Both the position numbers and the translations under genes were made by a program. From Candidatus Gastranaerophilales bacterium (GTDB lineage Bacteria; Cyanobacteriota; Vampirovibrionia; Gastranaerophilales; Gastranaerophilaceae), in assembly GCA_947630355.1 (NCBI GenBank), contig CANRHJ010000024.1, positions 1-17,109 on the forward strand: DNA of 17,109 nucleotides, written 5' to 3'. Shown piece after piece: positions 1 through 8,179 of this stretch; positions within the stretch are counted from its first letter, which is position 1; every line of letters starts with the position of its first letter. The notes under the pieces were generated by a model. That model was not told where the DNA came from and did not search any database. It saw only the letters and a program-made list of their open reading frames with translations.

Positions 1-48
1 GAGTTTATTAGTAATATGCAAAAATCGGATGAAATTAAGAAGGGGAAT

Positions 49-1098
49 ATGATGAAAAAGTATTTTACGTTATTTGTGAGCACAATGTTTTTGATATCAG
101 TATCAAGTCCCGCATTTGCGCTTAACAAGCTTTATAATATATATAATGCCGATAAAAATTCCATATCAAATCAAACCGCTAACATAATAAAAGATAAAAA
201 TTATACAATACAAAAAACTAACCCTTATTTGGCGGTTTCAAATAAAAATCCCGAAAACTACGCAGTAATTGTTTTTAGCCAAAACGGTAAAAATTTATAT
301 TATTACTATGAATCAAATAATAAGAAAAAAAGTTTGAATAAGGCAGTATTAAAAAATCTTAAAGAACAAAACTACGCTTACGAAGAAATTGAAAACTATA
401 CGGAAATAAATAACTTTTCTCAAATTGCACAAAGAACTATAACAGGCGAAAAGAAAACATATAGCTTTGAACAGCCCAAACAAGAAACACAATACGGCAA
501 AAGTACATCCGATTCTGCTTCATCAAATACTTTAAAAGGCTTTGTAGGTAAAGTAGGAAAAGGCGATAAGCTCAATGTATATTTGCAAAATCCGATAAAT
601 ACAGCAACAGCCTGCGTGGGTGATACCGTAAATGCCGTTCTCGGCTCCGATTGGAAAACCTCCGACAATTATATAATAGCTGAACAAGGCAGTCTCTTAA
701 CAGGTGTTATAACAAAGTCTCACAATGCTCAATATGCACTAAGGAACGGATTTGTTCGTATTGAATTTAATAAGATAACCACCCCGAACGGAAAAACCTA
801 CGATATTTCCTCTAAAAACATTGATTTTAACGTGTCAAATGACGGAATAGTCGAAAGTACAGTAGGGAGAGTGGTGTCCGCATCACTAGTAGGCGCGGCA
901 GTCGGAGCTCTCGCAGGTTTAATATCCGGCGATAATGCGGGTGATATATTAAAAGGTGTAGCGGTAGGCGCAGGTGTGGGTGCTGCCGGAGCAGGTATTT
1001 CCACAGCTTTCGAAAAAGGAATTGATGCCGAAATTCCGGCTTCTACTCCTATTGAAGTTGAAATACAAAAAAATATTAATGTTATCATTAATTATTAA
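49..1098 (+). CDS. Secreted protein with TrbI-like beta domain and glycine zipper
   Basis: From this start the protein has 349 residues and opens with a clear Sec signal peptide (MMKKYFTLFVSTMF..., cleavage likely after SPAFA near residue 24). I chose the ATG at 49 because a strong AGGGG ribosome binding site lies just upstream (41-45) and the signal peptide begins there; the frame is also open from an ATG at 16. Residues about 25-160 are Asn/Lys/Tyr-rich and unrecognised. Residues about 165-262 look like the beta-domain of TrbI/VirB10-like surface proteins (a KVGKGDKLNVYL strand, then GDTVNAVL, and later TTPNGKTYDI). Residues about 274-318 form a Gly/Ala-rich glycine zipper, which usually packs helices in membranes. 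The last strand (STPIEVEIQ) closes the beta-domain. It probably acts in the periplasm or outer envelope. It leads a plus-strand cluster with 26 bp to the next gene. Its role is unknown; the domain reading is from pattern, not a search. Confidence 0.8.
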   Translation: MMKKYFTLFVSTMFLISVSSPAFALNKLYNIYNADKNSISNQTANIIKDKNYTIQKTNPYLAVSNKNPENYAVIVFSQNGKNLYYYYESNNKKKSLNKAVLKNLKEQNYAYEEIENYTEINNFSQIAQRTITGEKKTYSFEQPKQETQYGKSTSDSASSNTLKGFVGKVGKGDKLNVYLQNPINTATACVGDTVNAVLGSDWKTSDNYIIAEQGSLLTGVITKSHNAQYALRNGFVRIEFNKITTPNGKTYDISSKNIDFNVSNDGIVESTVGRVVSASLVGAAVGALAGLISGDNAGDILKGVAVGAGVGAAGAGISTAFEKGIDAEIPASTPIEVEIQKNINVIINY

Positions 1099-1124
1099 TA
1101 TTTTAATTAACAGGGAGACATTAT

Positions 1125-2723
1125 ATGACCTTTAGTGTTATCACAAAAGACAATGAATATTCATTTACAAATAAAGAATTAATAAATATCTCTTCAAAAG
1201 ATGGCTATGATGTCCGTGTTAATTTAAATTTCGATTTCGTCCTCACCGTAAACTATGATGTTAAAACAAATACGTGTACCGTTTTAAATCAATTTAATTG
1301 TGAACAAATACTGTTTAAAGGAAAACCTTTGCCACAAAAACTTGTCGTGGAAAAGACAGTGCGGCTTATGGCTAAAAATTCCGATGAGTTTATACAGATT
1401 AAACTTGATGATAACCAAGACAGGCCCATAAAACATACCGAACAAGAACTTACGGAATCTGATGTTCAGGATATATACGGAAATAAAATAAATGCAGCTG
1501 TCCGCATAAAACTGGATTACAGAAAATCCGAATTAGAAGAGGCAAGAGTTTCTATCATTAAACAAGTCTACTACTCTTTAAACGAATTAACCAGAAAATT
1601 ATCAATGAATTCCAAGACGGGTATACTTTTACATATAATTTTATTCTTTGCATCCGTTATACTTGCGTTTGGAGTCTCAAATTATTTCTCGGGTCTTGAA
1701 CTTAAAGATGCGGGAAATGTTATACAAATGCCCGTAAATTTCAGACTGCTGCTTGTTTTTGGCGCTATAATCTACGGTGTTTCTCTTGTTTTAAAACAGG
1801 GAGTATTCCTGTATTTGCAGAATAAAACGGCTAATGCAAGCATTACAAATAAAATTGGTGAAAAAATAATGATAATTTCATCCGCTCTGTTTTATGCGGG
1901 AATTTATATAATAAATTTATTATATTACGTATCACCCGGAATAATGCCGTTCTTTGCTGTTTTTATGGGATTGTTCCTTACTCTTATCTGTGTTACCATC
2001 GCTTTTGCTTGCGGTTATTATAAACATAATAACGTTGAATTATCTAAAGAATTAAATAAATACGAATACAGAGAAGACTTTGAAAAAGTTATAAGAGAAT
2101 ACCAACAGTGGATAGAATGGTATATAAACAGTCTAAGCAACTCAAAAATCACATCTTTAAAAGACAGTATCTTTAATCTTAAACTGAAATCGGCGGGAGA
2201 AATAATGCTTGGAGTTATAACCGCACCATTCTTGGCATACGGAGTTTCAAATACACTTGCGATGTGTTTTCCCGAAGCAGCCGGCTGGATTAGAATATCA
2301 GGAGTTAAATTCAGTCCTATTTTCCTTATTCTGGCATCTTTTATGATTATTTTCGCATTCTTTATCTTCGTCCACGCCTTTACCTGCAGTAAAAAAATCC
2401 AAGCATCAAACGTCTTGAAAAATGACGGCTTTAGTAATTACTTAAAACACGGTGTTGAAATATACGGTCTGCAGGGAATTAAAAGACTTGATACGGATAA
2501 GAGACGTTCCTTCTTCATCGGTTTGTGTGTCGTATTTATTGAATTTACCATGAATATCTCTTACTTTATGCAAGAAATGGGTGAGGACTTCTTCGGTACG
2601 GTTTTAAGTTTTCTCGGCGCACTCGTCCCTACGGCTTTATTAATTGCTGAAACTTATATGCTCAGCCAAATTAATTTTCAAATTGAAACTTGTAATGAAA
2701 TATTAGAAAAAATAGAAAGATAA
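1125..2723 (+). CDS. Eight-helix membrane protein with unrecognised N-terminal domain
   Basis: The 532-residue protein has an AGGGAG ribosome binding site seven bases before its ATG. Residues 1-95 are predicted beta-rich and soluble. They resemble an FHA sandwich in strand spacing but lack the GR and SxxH motifs, so I do not call it FHA. Residues 100-160 are charged and helical. Hydrophobic segments fall near 167-188, 206-224, 247-268, 273-297, 357-379, 398-419, 462-483 and 489-513. This makes two blocks of four helices separated by a charged helical stretch (300-355) that may be a coiled coil. I do not recognise the family. The stop lies only two bases before the TTG start of the TonB-like gene, so co-translation and a shared role are likely. 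A proton-channel-like partner for the TonB proteins is conceivable, but no ExbB/ExbD signature is visible. Confidence 0.8.
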   Translation: MTFSVITKDNEYSFTNKELINISSKDGYDVRVNLNFDFVLTVNYDVKTNTCTVLNQFNCEQILFKGKPLPQKLVVEKTVRLMAKNSDEFIQIKLDDNQDRPIKHTEQELTESDVQDIYGNKINAAVRIKLDYRKSELEEARVSIIKQVYYSLNELTRKLSMNSKTGILLHIILFFASVILAFGVSNYFSGLELKDAGNVIQMPVNFRLLLVFGAIIYGVSLVLKQGVFLYLQNKTANASITNKIGEKIMIISSALFYAGIYIINLLYYVSPGIMPFFAVFMGLFLTLICVTIAFACGYYKHNNVELSKELNKYEYREDFEKVIREYQQWIEWYINSLSNSKITSLKDSIFNLKLKSAGEIMLGVITAPFLAYGVSNTLAMCFPEAAGWIRISGVKFSPIFLILASFMIIFAFFIFVHAFTCSKKIQASNVLKNDGFSNYLKHGVEIYGLQGIKRLDTDKRRSFFIGLCVVFIEFTMNISYFMQEMGEDFFGTVLSFLGALVPTALLIAETYMLSQINFQIETCNEILEKIER

Positions 2724-2725
2724 AA

Positions 2726-3610
2726 TTGTATAGATTATTTTTTAGTGTAATTATCAGCTTTTTAATTTTATTAACATTATGTATATGCATAATGCGGCCT
2801 AAAATGCATAAAAATATTTTCCTTTATAATTCCGATTATGCCATCGAAAATAAACAGGAAGAAAAACAAATAAGTGATAACATCCCTTCTCAAATTAATA
2901 AAACAGAAAGCAAATATAAAATAGTATATTCAAAAGATATCCCGCAAATAAATACAACAACCCAAACCAAAGAATACCCCGTGAAAAAAGAAATATCGGG
3001 CATAAAAACAAATCAAACCGTTAATAAAAAAACAGATGTCAAAACGGTAACTACAAAGCCTAAAGAAATAAAAACTCAGCAGCAAAATACCAAACAATCA
3101 ATGCAGACATCTGCTGCGCCCGTCAAAACGGAAAATAAGCTGACTCAAAATAATTCCGTTAAACAAACAGCTCAAAGCATCAACAATAATTCAATATCAA
3201 CACAAGAAAACACGATAAAAACCGAAAACATCAGCAAAAATCAGATTTTAAACGAACAGGAAGAAGTAATTCTATGGAACAAATGGCGTTCCGAAATCCA
3301 AAATAGAATTATGCAGGATGTTAAATTGCCTGTTATTCAAGAAGGTATAGTATTTAAATTTGCCTTTGATGTTGATAAATACGGCAAAATAACAAATGTA
3401 AGGACCTGGTCAACAACGCCGATGTATACACCTTATGCAATACAGTATATTGCGCCTGTCATCCGCAGTTATCAGGGTAAAGATATCTTAAATTTCCCTC
3501 AAGGTTCAACCAGATTTTCAACGACTGTCGAAGGTGCATGGAAAATTTCCAAAAATGTTAAATATTCCACTCCTTTGGATTATAATGATTCTGAAAAAAT
3601 AAGCAGGTAA
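2726..3610 (+). CDS. TonB-like protein: N-terminal anchor, Lys/Gln/Thr linker, TonB C-terminal domain
   Basis: The 294-residue protein starts at a TTG two bases after the previous stop, with GAAAGA (2714-2719) as a weak ribosome binding site. I favour TTG because it keeps the only membrane anchor (about residues 4-22, RLFFSVIISFLILLTLCICI); the first in-frame ATG would remove it. Residues about 35-180 are a low-complexity linker rich in Lys, Gln, Thr and Asn, suited to spanning the periplasm. Residues about 183-275 look like a TonB C-terminal domain: WNKWRSEIQNRIM helix, FKFAFDVDKYGKITNV strand and turn, then the YAIQYIAPVIRSY helix. TonB proteins transmit inner-membrane energy to outer-membrane receptors. 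TonB-fold domains also occur in non-transport envelope proteins, so the actual partner is unknown. It is followed after four bases by a second TonB-like gene. Confidence 0.75.
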   Translation: MYRLFFSVIISFLILLTLCICIMRPKMHKNIFLYNSDYAIENKQEEKQISDNIPSQINKTESKYKIVYSKDIPQINTTTQTKEYPVKKEISGIKTNQTVNKKTDVKTVTTKPKEIKTQQQNTKQSMQTSAAPVKTENKLTQNNSVKQTAQSINNNSISTQENTIKTENISKNQILNEQEEVILWNKWRSEIQNRIMQDVKLPVIQEGIVFKFAFDVDKYGKITNVRTWSTTPMYTPYAIQYIAPVIRSYQGKDILNFPQGSTRFSTTVEGAWKISKNVKYSTPLDYNDSEKISR

Positions 3611-3614
3611 TTAT

Positions 3615-4604
3615 ATGATTTATAAATGTAAAGATTGCGGTAAAGAATATAACAATAAACCCGAATTCTGTGATTGCGGTAATAACTTCTTTGAAATTAT
3701 TAAAGAACAGGAAGATAATATAGTAAAACCCGTTAAGACAATTCAACATCACAAGGTTAATTCGGATATACATAAAGAAAATAAACCACAAATAAATTAT
3801 AAATTAATAAACTCAATTATTGCAATACTTATATTCACAATAATTTTATTGATATGCTTTAGCCTTAAAAAAACAGAAGTTCAGCAGCCGGAGAAAGAAT
3901 CGCAAAAAGATGTCGTAAAAACCGAAGATGTTAATAATACGCCTAAAAAAGAAATAGAAATATATATAGAAGAACCTAAGATAAAAACTGAAGCTAAACA
4001 GCCCGCCGCTAATCAACAAGAAACAGTTAAACGGCAGGAAAAAACTAACGAAATTTCAAAAGCATCAAAAGATAATAATAAACAGCAAAAAAATCAAACA
4101 ACAACAACTCCTAAAACGACAAAAAAGCAAATTCAAGAACAAAAAACGGTGAAACCTGAGCCGCAGCAACCGAAAAATCAACAACAGCAATCAAATCAAA
4201 AAGTACAAGCTCCCCTTCCGTCAAAAAAACAAGAAGTTAAAAATCCGCCCGTACAAATTCCGAGCATCGTACCAAAACCTGCCGCAACCGTCGACAAAAC
4301 CGCCGAAAAAAAAGAATTGCAGCAATATAAAAATGCTTTAAGAAATAAAATTTCTTCAGATATTGATTTTACAAAAGTTATAGGCGACGGCCAATGCAGT
4401 ATAACTTTTAAAGTAAATCCTTCGGGAGTATTGACAAACCGTGCATTCTCACATCAATCAGAAAATGACAGCCTAAATGATGCAGTTTATTCCGCAGTAA
4501 TGAATAACCCCGCATATAACCCCCCGCCAAGCGGTTACAAAAATGAAGTCATGAAACTTACCGTGAAAATATACGGCGGAAGATTTGAAGTAAATTTAAA
4601 CTAA
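3615..4604 (+). CDS. Zinc-ribbon/TonB-like membrane protein
   Basis: The 329-residue protein has an unusual order of parts. Residues 3-22 form a zinc ribbon (C5, C8, C19, C21; YKCKDCG then FCDCGN). Residues about 64-84 are a single transmembrane helix. Residues about 88-235 are a long Lys/Gln/Pro/Thr linker, and residues about 236-329 are a TonB-like C-terminal domain (QYKNALRNKI helix, CSITFKVNPSGVLTNRAF strands, then a DAVYSAVMNNPAYNPPPSG segment). The expected topology puts the ribbon in the cytoplasm and the TonB domain in the periplasm. An AGCAGG ribosome binding site lies inside the end of the preceding gene. The two TonB-like genes share layout but little obvious linker sequence, so they may be old paralogues. 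The stop overlaps the stop of the convergent VWA gene by four bases. Domain calls rest on motif reading. Confidence 0.8.
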   Translation: MIYKCKDCGKEYNNKPEFCDCGNNFFEIIKEQEDNIVKPVKTIQHHKVNSDIHKENKPQINYKLINSIIAILIFTIILLICFSLKKTEVQQPEKESQKDVVKTEDVNNTPKKEIEIYIEEPKIKTEAKQPAANQQETVKRQEKTNEISKASKDNNKQQKNQTTTTPKTTKKQIQEQKTVKPEPQQPKNQQQQSNQKVQAPLPSKKQEVKNPPVQIPSIVPKPAATVDKTAEKKELQQYKNALRNKISSDIDFTKVIGDGQCSITFKVNPSGVLTNRAFSHQSENDSLNDAVYSAVMNNPAYNPPPSGYKNEVMKLTVKIYGGRFEVNLN

Positions 4605-5515
4605 TCTTTGACAAATTCATATTGCTGCTGCGGCTCGGATTTTTGAACCGGAACTTGTGTCTGCACGGGCGTTGGACCTTCATTTATTGATTTGGTCAAT
4701 ACATTCATAAATCCAGGTACATCAACGGGATTATATATTTTACCTCCGGTTGTATTTGCGACACAATACAATCCCGATGACGAAGAAGAAACAAGCACTA
4801 CATCTATAACTATATCACTTCTTTTTTTCATCAATTCCTTTGCAAAAGCACAAGGATCACCGCCGCAATTTTCTCCGCCGTCAGTTATAAGTATAATTTT
4901 TTTAGGCTTATTTTGCGGTATTGATGCAAAATCTATTTCAACAGCCTGCTCCAATGCCAGAGTTAAAGGGGTTGAACCGCCTATCTGCGCCGAATACATA
5001 CCGTTTCTTATAGCATCGGCATTATTTGAAGCCACAGAAGCAACTTGCGTAGTTGCAGAGCACGAACCTGATGTGGAACCTAAATATGATGAAGTGGCAG
5101 ATTTTACTTTATATTTTCCATTATCTTTTTTTACAATATTTTTTACCTTTCCCATAATGGGTGTGTACGGATTATTCCCGCCGTTATTGCCGAATACTCT
5201 GAAACCCGTTTGGACAGATTCCGGAAGCTGCGCTATTATTGCCGACATATATATTTTTGCGGCATCTATCCAGTTTAGCATACTGCCTGAATAATCCATT
5301 ACAATATCTATTGTTCCCACACCGCCCTGAAGCGCTTGTTTCGTATTAACATAAGGCTGCGCATAATAATTGTTTAAAGGATTTTGATTAACCGGAGCCT
5401 GAATTTGCTTGTTCCCGGACGTAACACTTCCTTTCGTATTTACCTTATATTTCGCAGCTTCAGATGTTAAACATATAGTGAAAACTATTAATATTGATAT
5501 AATTATTTTTTTCAT
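4601..5515 (-). CDS. Secreted von Willebrand factor A domain protein
   Basis: The 304-residue protein begins with a signal peptide (MKKIIISILIVFTICLTSEAA), cleaved near residue 20. The VWA domain covers about residues 65-275 and keeps a full metal-ion-dependent adhesion site: D74, S76 and S78 (DYSGS), T182 (GGSTPL) and D212 (TDGGE). The TDGGENCGGDPC stretch (C217, C222), common in bacterial secreted VWA proteins, may form a disulfide; C152 and C251 could form another. The C-terminal tail (about 280-304) is Gln/Pro-rich and disordered. VWA domains bind protein ligands through Mg2+, so this is probably a periplasmic or surface adhesion or assembly factor; the ligand is unknown. It lies 11 bp after the glycosyltransferase and has a good AGAGG ribosome binding site, so the two are likely co-transcribed. 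It converges on the TonB cluster. Confidence 0.85.
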   Translation of the reverse strand: MKKIIISILIVFTICLTSEAAKYKVNTKGSVTSGNKQIQAPVNQNPLNNYYAQPYVNTKQALQGGVGTIDIVMDYSGSMLNWIDAAKIYMSAIIAQLPESVQTGFRVFGNNGGNNPYTPIMGKVKNIVKKDNGKYKVKSATSSYLGSTSGSCSATTQVASVASNNADAIRNGMYSAQIGGSTPLTLALEQAVEIDFASIPQNKPKKIILITDGGENCGGDPCAFAKELMKKRSDIVIDVVLVSSSSSGLYCVANTTGGKIYNPVDVPGFMNVLTKSINEGPTPVQTQVPVQKSEPQQQYEFVKD

Positions 5516-5526
5516 TAAGACCTCTG

Positions 5527-6225
5527 TCAGTCTGTAAATCTGTATTTTATCAGAGTTAATATTGCATGAATACCGTCTTTGAACCCGATTTTTTTACCTT
5601 CATCGTGTCCTCTGCCAAAATATGCAATAGGTACTTCTTTAATTCTCGCTTTTTTCTTCATTACTTTTGCCGTTATTTCGGGCTCAAAATCAAATCTGTC
5701 AGCTTTAATTGTTATACTTTTTATAATTTCACTCTTAAATGACTTATAACAGGTTTCCATATCAGTAATAGATGCCCCGTACAAAACATTTGTTAATAAT
5801 GTTAAAAATTTATTCGCGATTTTATTTTTCAGCATAAATTCTTTATCATTGTCTTTGTTTTTAAATCTTGAACCATAAACAACATCAGCTTCGTTATTAA
5901 TAAGAAGCGGTAAAATTTTATCATAATCATCGGGAAGATATTCAAGATCGGCATCCTGCATTACAACAAAATCACCCGTAGCATTTGCTAAAGCTGTCCT
6001 GATTGCACAGCCTTTTCCTCTATTTACTTCATGAAACAATATTTTATGCTGCGTTTTAGATGCAATATCTTTTAAAATTTCAGTAGTGCCGTCATTTGAA
6101 GCATCATCAACAACAATAATTTCTTTTTCAAGTCCCGCAAAATTGGCTTTTTCCACCTTTTCTATTATAGGTGCTATTGTATCTTTTTCATTATATGCAG
6201 GGATTATAATACTCACTTTTGACAT
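5527..6225 (-). CDS. Glycosyltransferase family 2, dolichyl-phosphate-mannose-synthase-like
   Basis: The 232-residue protein is a soluble GT-A enzyme. It shows VSIIIPAYNE at the start, the nucleotide-binding VVDDAS (D40, D41), NRGKG (68-72), the metal-binding QDADLEY (D91, D93), then TDMETCYKSF, RFDFEPEI and a C-terminal YFGRGHDEGKKI. These are the hallmarks of DPM1-like enzymes, which move a sugar from a nucleotide donor to a lipid phosphate carrier at the inner membrane. There are no C-terminal membrane helices, unlike ArnC/GtrB types, so this is the short form. It has an AGGA ribosome binding site and the promoter described at 6265-6293. The secreted VWA gene follows. The sugar donor and acceptor cannot be told from sequence. 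The multi-helix protein at 15224-16876 could use a polyprenyl-linked sugar of this kind, but it is far away. Confidence 0.9.
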   Translation of the reverse strand: MSKVSIIIPAYNEKDTIAPIIEKVEKANFAGLEKEIIVVDDASNDGTTEILKDIASKTQHKILFHEVNRGKGCAIRTALANATGDFVVMQDADLEYLPDDYDKILPLLINNEADVVYGSRFKNKDNDKEFMLKNKIANKFLTLLTNVLYGASITDMETCYKSFKSEIIKSITIKADRFDFEPEITAKVMKKKARIKEVPIAYFGRGHDEGKKIGFKDGIHAILTLIKYRFTD

Positions 6226-6245
6226 AATAAATTCTTTCCTAAACC

Positions 6246-6274
6246 TGTTAAAACTATAAAATATATTGTATAAT
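6246..6274 (+). promoter_or_regulatory. Candidate promoter for the HD-GYP/response-regulator operon
   Basis: A perfect TATAAT (6269-6274) sits 28 bases before the ATG of the HD-GYP gene. The -35 region is poor (TGTTAA at 6246-6251), so the promoter may need an activator. It overlaps the divergent glycosyltransferase promoter, so polymerase could occupy only one at a time. Confidence 0.4.
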
Positions 6275-6293
6275 ATTAACTGAGTTGTGTAAA
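6265..6293 (-). promoter_or_regulatory. Sigma-70-type promoter for the glycosyltransferase/VWA pair
   Basis: Reading the minus strand, a TTTACA -35 box (6293-6288) is followed by 17 bp and a TACAAT -10 box (6270-6265); each matches the consensus at five of six bases. Transcription would begin near 6258, giving a leader of about 33 nt that contains the AGGA ribosome binding site. The -10 boxes of the two divergent genes overlap here. Confidence 0.6.
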
Positions 6294-6301
6294 GGTTATA
6301 T

Positions 6302-8173
6302 ATGAGTCTTAAACAAGCAGAAAAAATATCAGGAGAATATACGGTATCAGGATTACAAATATTGGATAAAGCAATTGAATGCTTTGCCCAAGAAAAATAT
6401 AAGGAATCAGCCCAAAATTTATCCGATGCGCAAAAGATTTTTTCCGCAAATAAAAATATGACGGAAGTATCAATATGTCTTTCTTTATTGTGCGTTAATA
6501 AGTATTTGGAAGGAAGCGAAGAATATTATAAATCGCTGTTATTGCTTGAAGATGCAAAATTCCTCGCGCAAAGCTGCGGTGATAAACCCGCTGCTGCCGT
6601 CAATAAATTTGCTTTCGGCTATATATACTATTCGGAAAATAAATTTAATGATGCATTGATGTACCTTACAAGTGCCGTTAACGAAATGAAAAATACCGCA
6701 TTATTAATTAAAACATGTCAAATATTAGCTGAAATATATATAAAAATGCAAGACTTCAAAACGGCATATACATACATTAAAAAAGCAAAAGAACAAATAA
6801 ATTCAACTACTCCGGCAAAACTTGCCGAAAACATAGAAATGCTTTCAAACAATATAATGCAATACACAAATCAAAAAAATAAGGAAAGCGAAATAGAGTT
6901 AAAACCTGCACTTTTAATTGCATTATCCGAAATAGCAAGAGCTGTAAACGCACAAACAAATTTGGAAAGTTTATTGCTGATAATAGCCGAACAAACGAAA
7001 ATAGTCCTAAATGCCGACAGATGCACGGTCTTTTTATACGATAAAAATAAAAATGAATTATGGTCAAAAGTAGCACTCGGAATACAAAGCGAGGAAATCA
7101 GATTCAGCGCTGATAAAGGATTTGCAGGTTATGCCGTAAAAACCGGACAAACAATAAGAATAAAAGATGCCTATAATGATACAAGATTTAATAAAGATAT
7201 AGATAAAATTACCGGCTATAAAACCTATAATTTGCTTTGTATGCCTATGAGAAATATTAAATATGAAATTACCGGAGCATTTCAAGTGTTAAATAAAAAA
7301 GACGGTGATTTTACCGAGTCAGATGAAGAAATACTTCTGGCTATAGGTACAAATGCGGGTATTGCAATAGAAAACCATATACTTTTTAATGAACAGCAAA
7401 AAATGCTCGAAGAACAAAAGGATTTATTTCAAGGTTTTATAGATACACTTGCCGCCTCAATAGATGCAAGAGATAAAATAACGTTGGGCCACTCAAGCAG
7501 AGTAAAATTATATTCCGAATTGATTTCAAACAAACTCGGCCTTAACAAAGATTTATCTGAAATTATATCGAAAGCGGCGATGCTGCATGATATAGGCAAA
7601 ATAGGTATAAAAGATGCCGTTTTACAAAAAAAAGGCTCTTTAACGAAAGAAGAATACGAACACATAAAAGAACACGTAAAAATAACCTATGATATACTTT
7701 GCAAAACAAATATAAATGAGGCTTTTTCAGAAATAACCGAAATAGCGGCATCGCATCATGAAAAGTATGACGGAACAGGATATTTCAGAGGTTTGAAAGG
7801 AGAAGAAATACCCTTAGGCGGAAGAATATTAGCAGTCAGCGATGTCTTTGATGCAATAACATCAGTAAGACATTATCGTGACAGAATGCCGATGAAAGAT
7901 GCTCTCAAAATTATGATTGACGGAAAAAATAAACATTTTGACGGGAAAATTGTGGATGCATTTTTCGATTTGTCTTGCGAATCTGTTATGGACGTTTTAA
8001 TAAGTGAGTTTGATTTGGAGCTTAAACCAAAAGACAGAAAATTATTGAGAAATATAAAGCTTAAAGATTTTGCGGATATTTTGTTTAAAAATAAGCAAAC
8101 ACCTGAGGAACGAAAAATAACAGACGTATTTAATTCATATTATATAAGACAGAAGTCGGAAATTACGGATTGA
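6302..8173 (+). CDS. TPR-GAF-HD-GYP cyclic-di-GMP phosphodiesterase
   Basis: The 623-residue cytoplasmic protein has no membrane segment. Residues about 1-195 are helical repeats of TPR type. Residues about 203-360 form a GAF sensor domain (ADRCTVFLYDKNKNELWSKVA ... FAGYAVKTGQTIRI). Residues about 375-565 form an HD-GYP domain with the metal-binding H429-D430 (MLHDIGKIGI), H485-H486 and D490, and the DVFDAITS helix. HD-GYP enzymes hydrolyse cyclic di-GMP. The signature loop reads GTGYFRGL (G493-Y494-F495) instead of the usual GYP. All visible metal ligands remain, so activity is plausible, but the changed loop could alter substrate or partner binding. AAAGG lies six bases before the ATG. The response regulator follows after six bases with its ribosome binding site on the stop codon, so this may be the sensory partner of that regulator. 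Confidence 0.92.
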   Translation: MSLKQAEKISGEYTVSGLQILDKAIECFAQEKYKESAQNLSDAQKIFSANKNMTEVSICLSLLCVNKYLEGSEEYYKSLLLLEDAKFLAQSCGDKPAAAVNKFAFGYIYYSENKFNDALMYLTSAVNEMKNTALLIKTCQILAEIYIKMQDFKTAYTYIKKAKEQINSTTPAKLAENIEMLSNNIMQYTNQKNKESEIELKPALLIALSEIARAVNAQTNLESLLLIIAEQTKIVLNADRCTVFLYDKNKNELWSKVALGIQSEEIRFSADKGFAGYAVKTGQTIRIKDAYNDTRFNKDIDKITGYKTYNLLCMPMRNIKYEITGAFQVLNKKDGDFTESDEEILLAIGTNAGIAIENHILFNEQQKMLEEQKDLFQGFIDTLAASIDARDKITLGHSSRVKLYSELISNKLGLNKDLSEIISKAAMLHDIGKIGIKDAVLQKKGSLTKEEYEHIKEHVKITYDILCKTNINEAFSEITEIAASHHEKYDGTGYFRGLKGEEIPLGGRILAVSDVFDAITSVRHYRDRMPMKDALKIMIDGKNKHFDGKIVDAFFDLSCESVMDVLISEFDLELKPKDRKLLRNIKLKDFADILFKNKQTPEERKITDVFNSYYIRQKSEITD

Positions 8174-8179
8174 GGTTAT

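Noticed and set aside
1..48. End of an upstream gene
   Set aside because: One frame closes with a TGA at 50-52 but too little is visible to support a gene.
798..1088. Open frame opposite the glycine-zipper region
   Set aside because: The Ala/Pro-rich product is the reverse of Gly/Ala-rich codons; it has no start signal.
1125..1410. FHA domain at the start of the eight-helix protein
   Set aside because: The strand pattern is suggestive but the conserved GR, SxxH and NG residues are absent.
4692..5294. Long open frame on the plus strand opposite the VWA gene
   Set aside because: It lies inside a gene with a clear signal peptide and complete metal site, has no ribosome binding site and codes for a low-complexity product; it is an antisense shadow.
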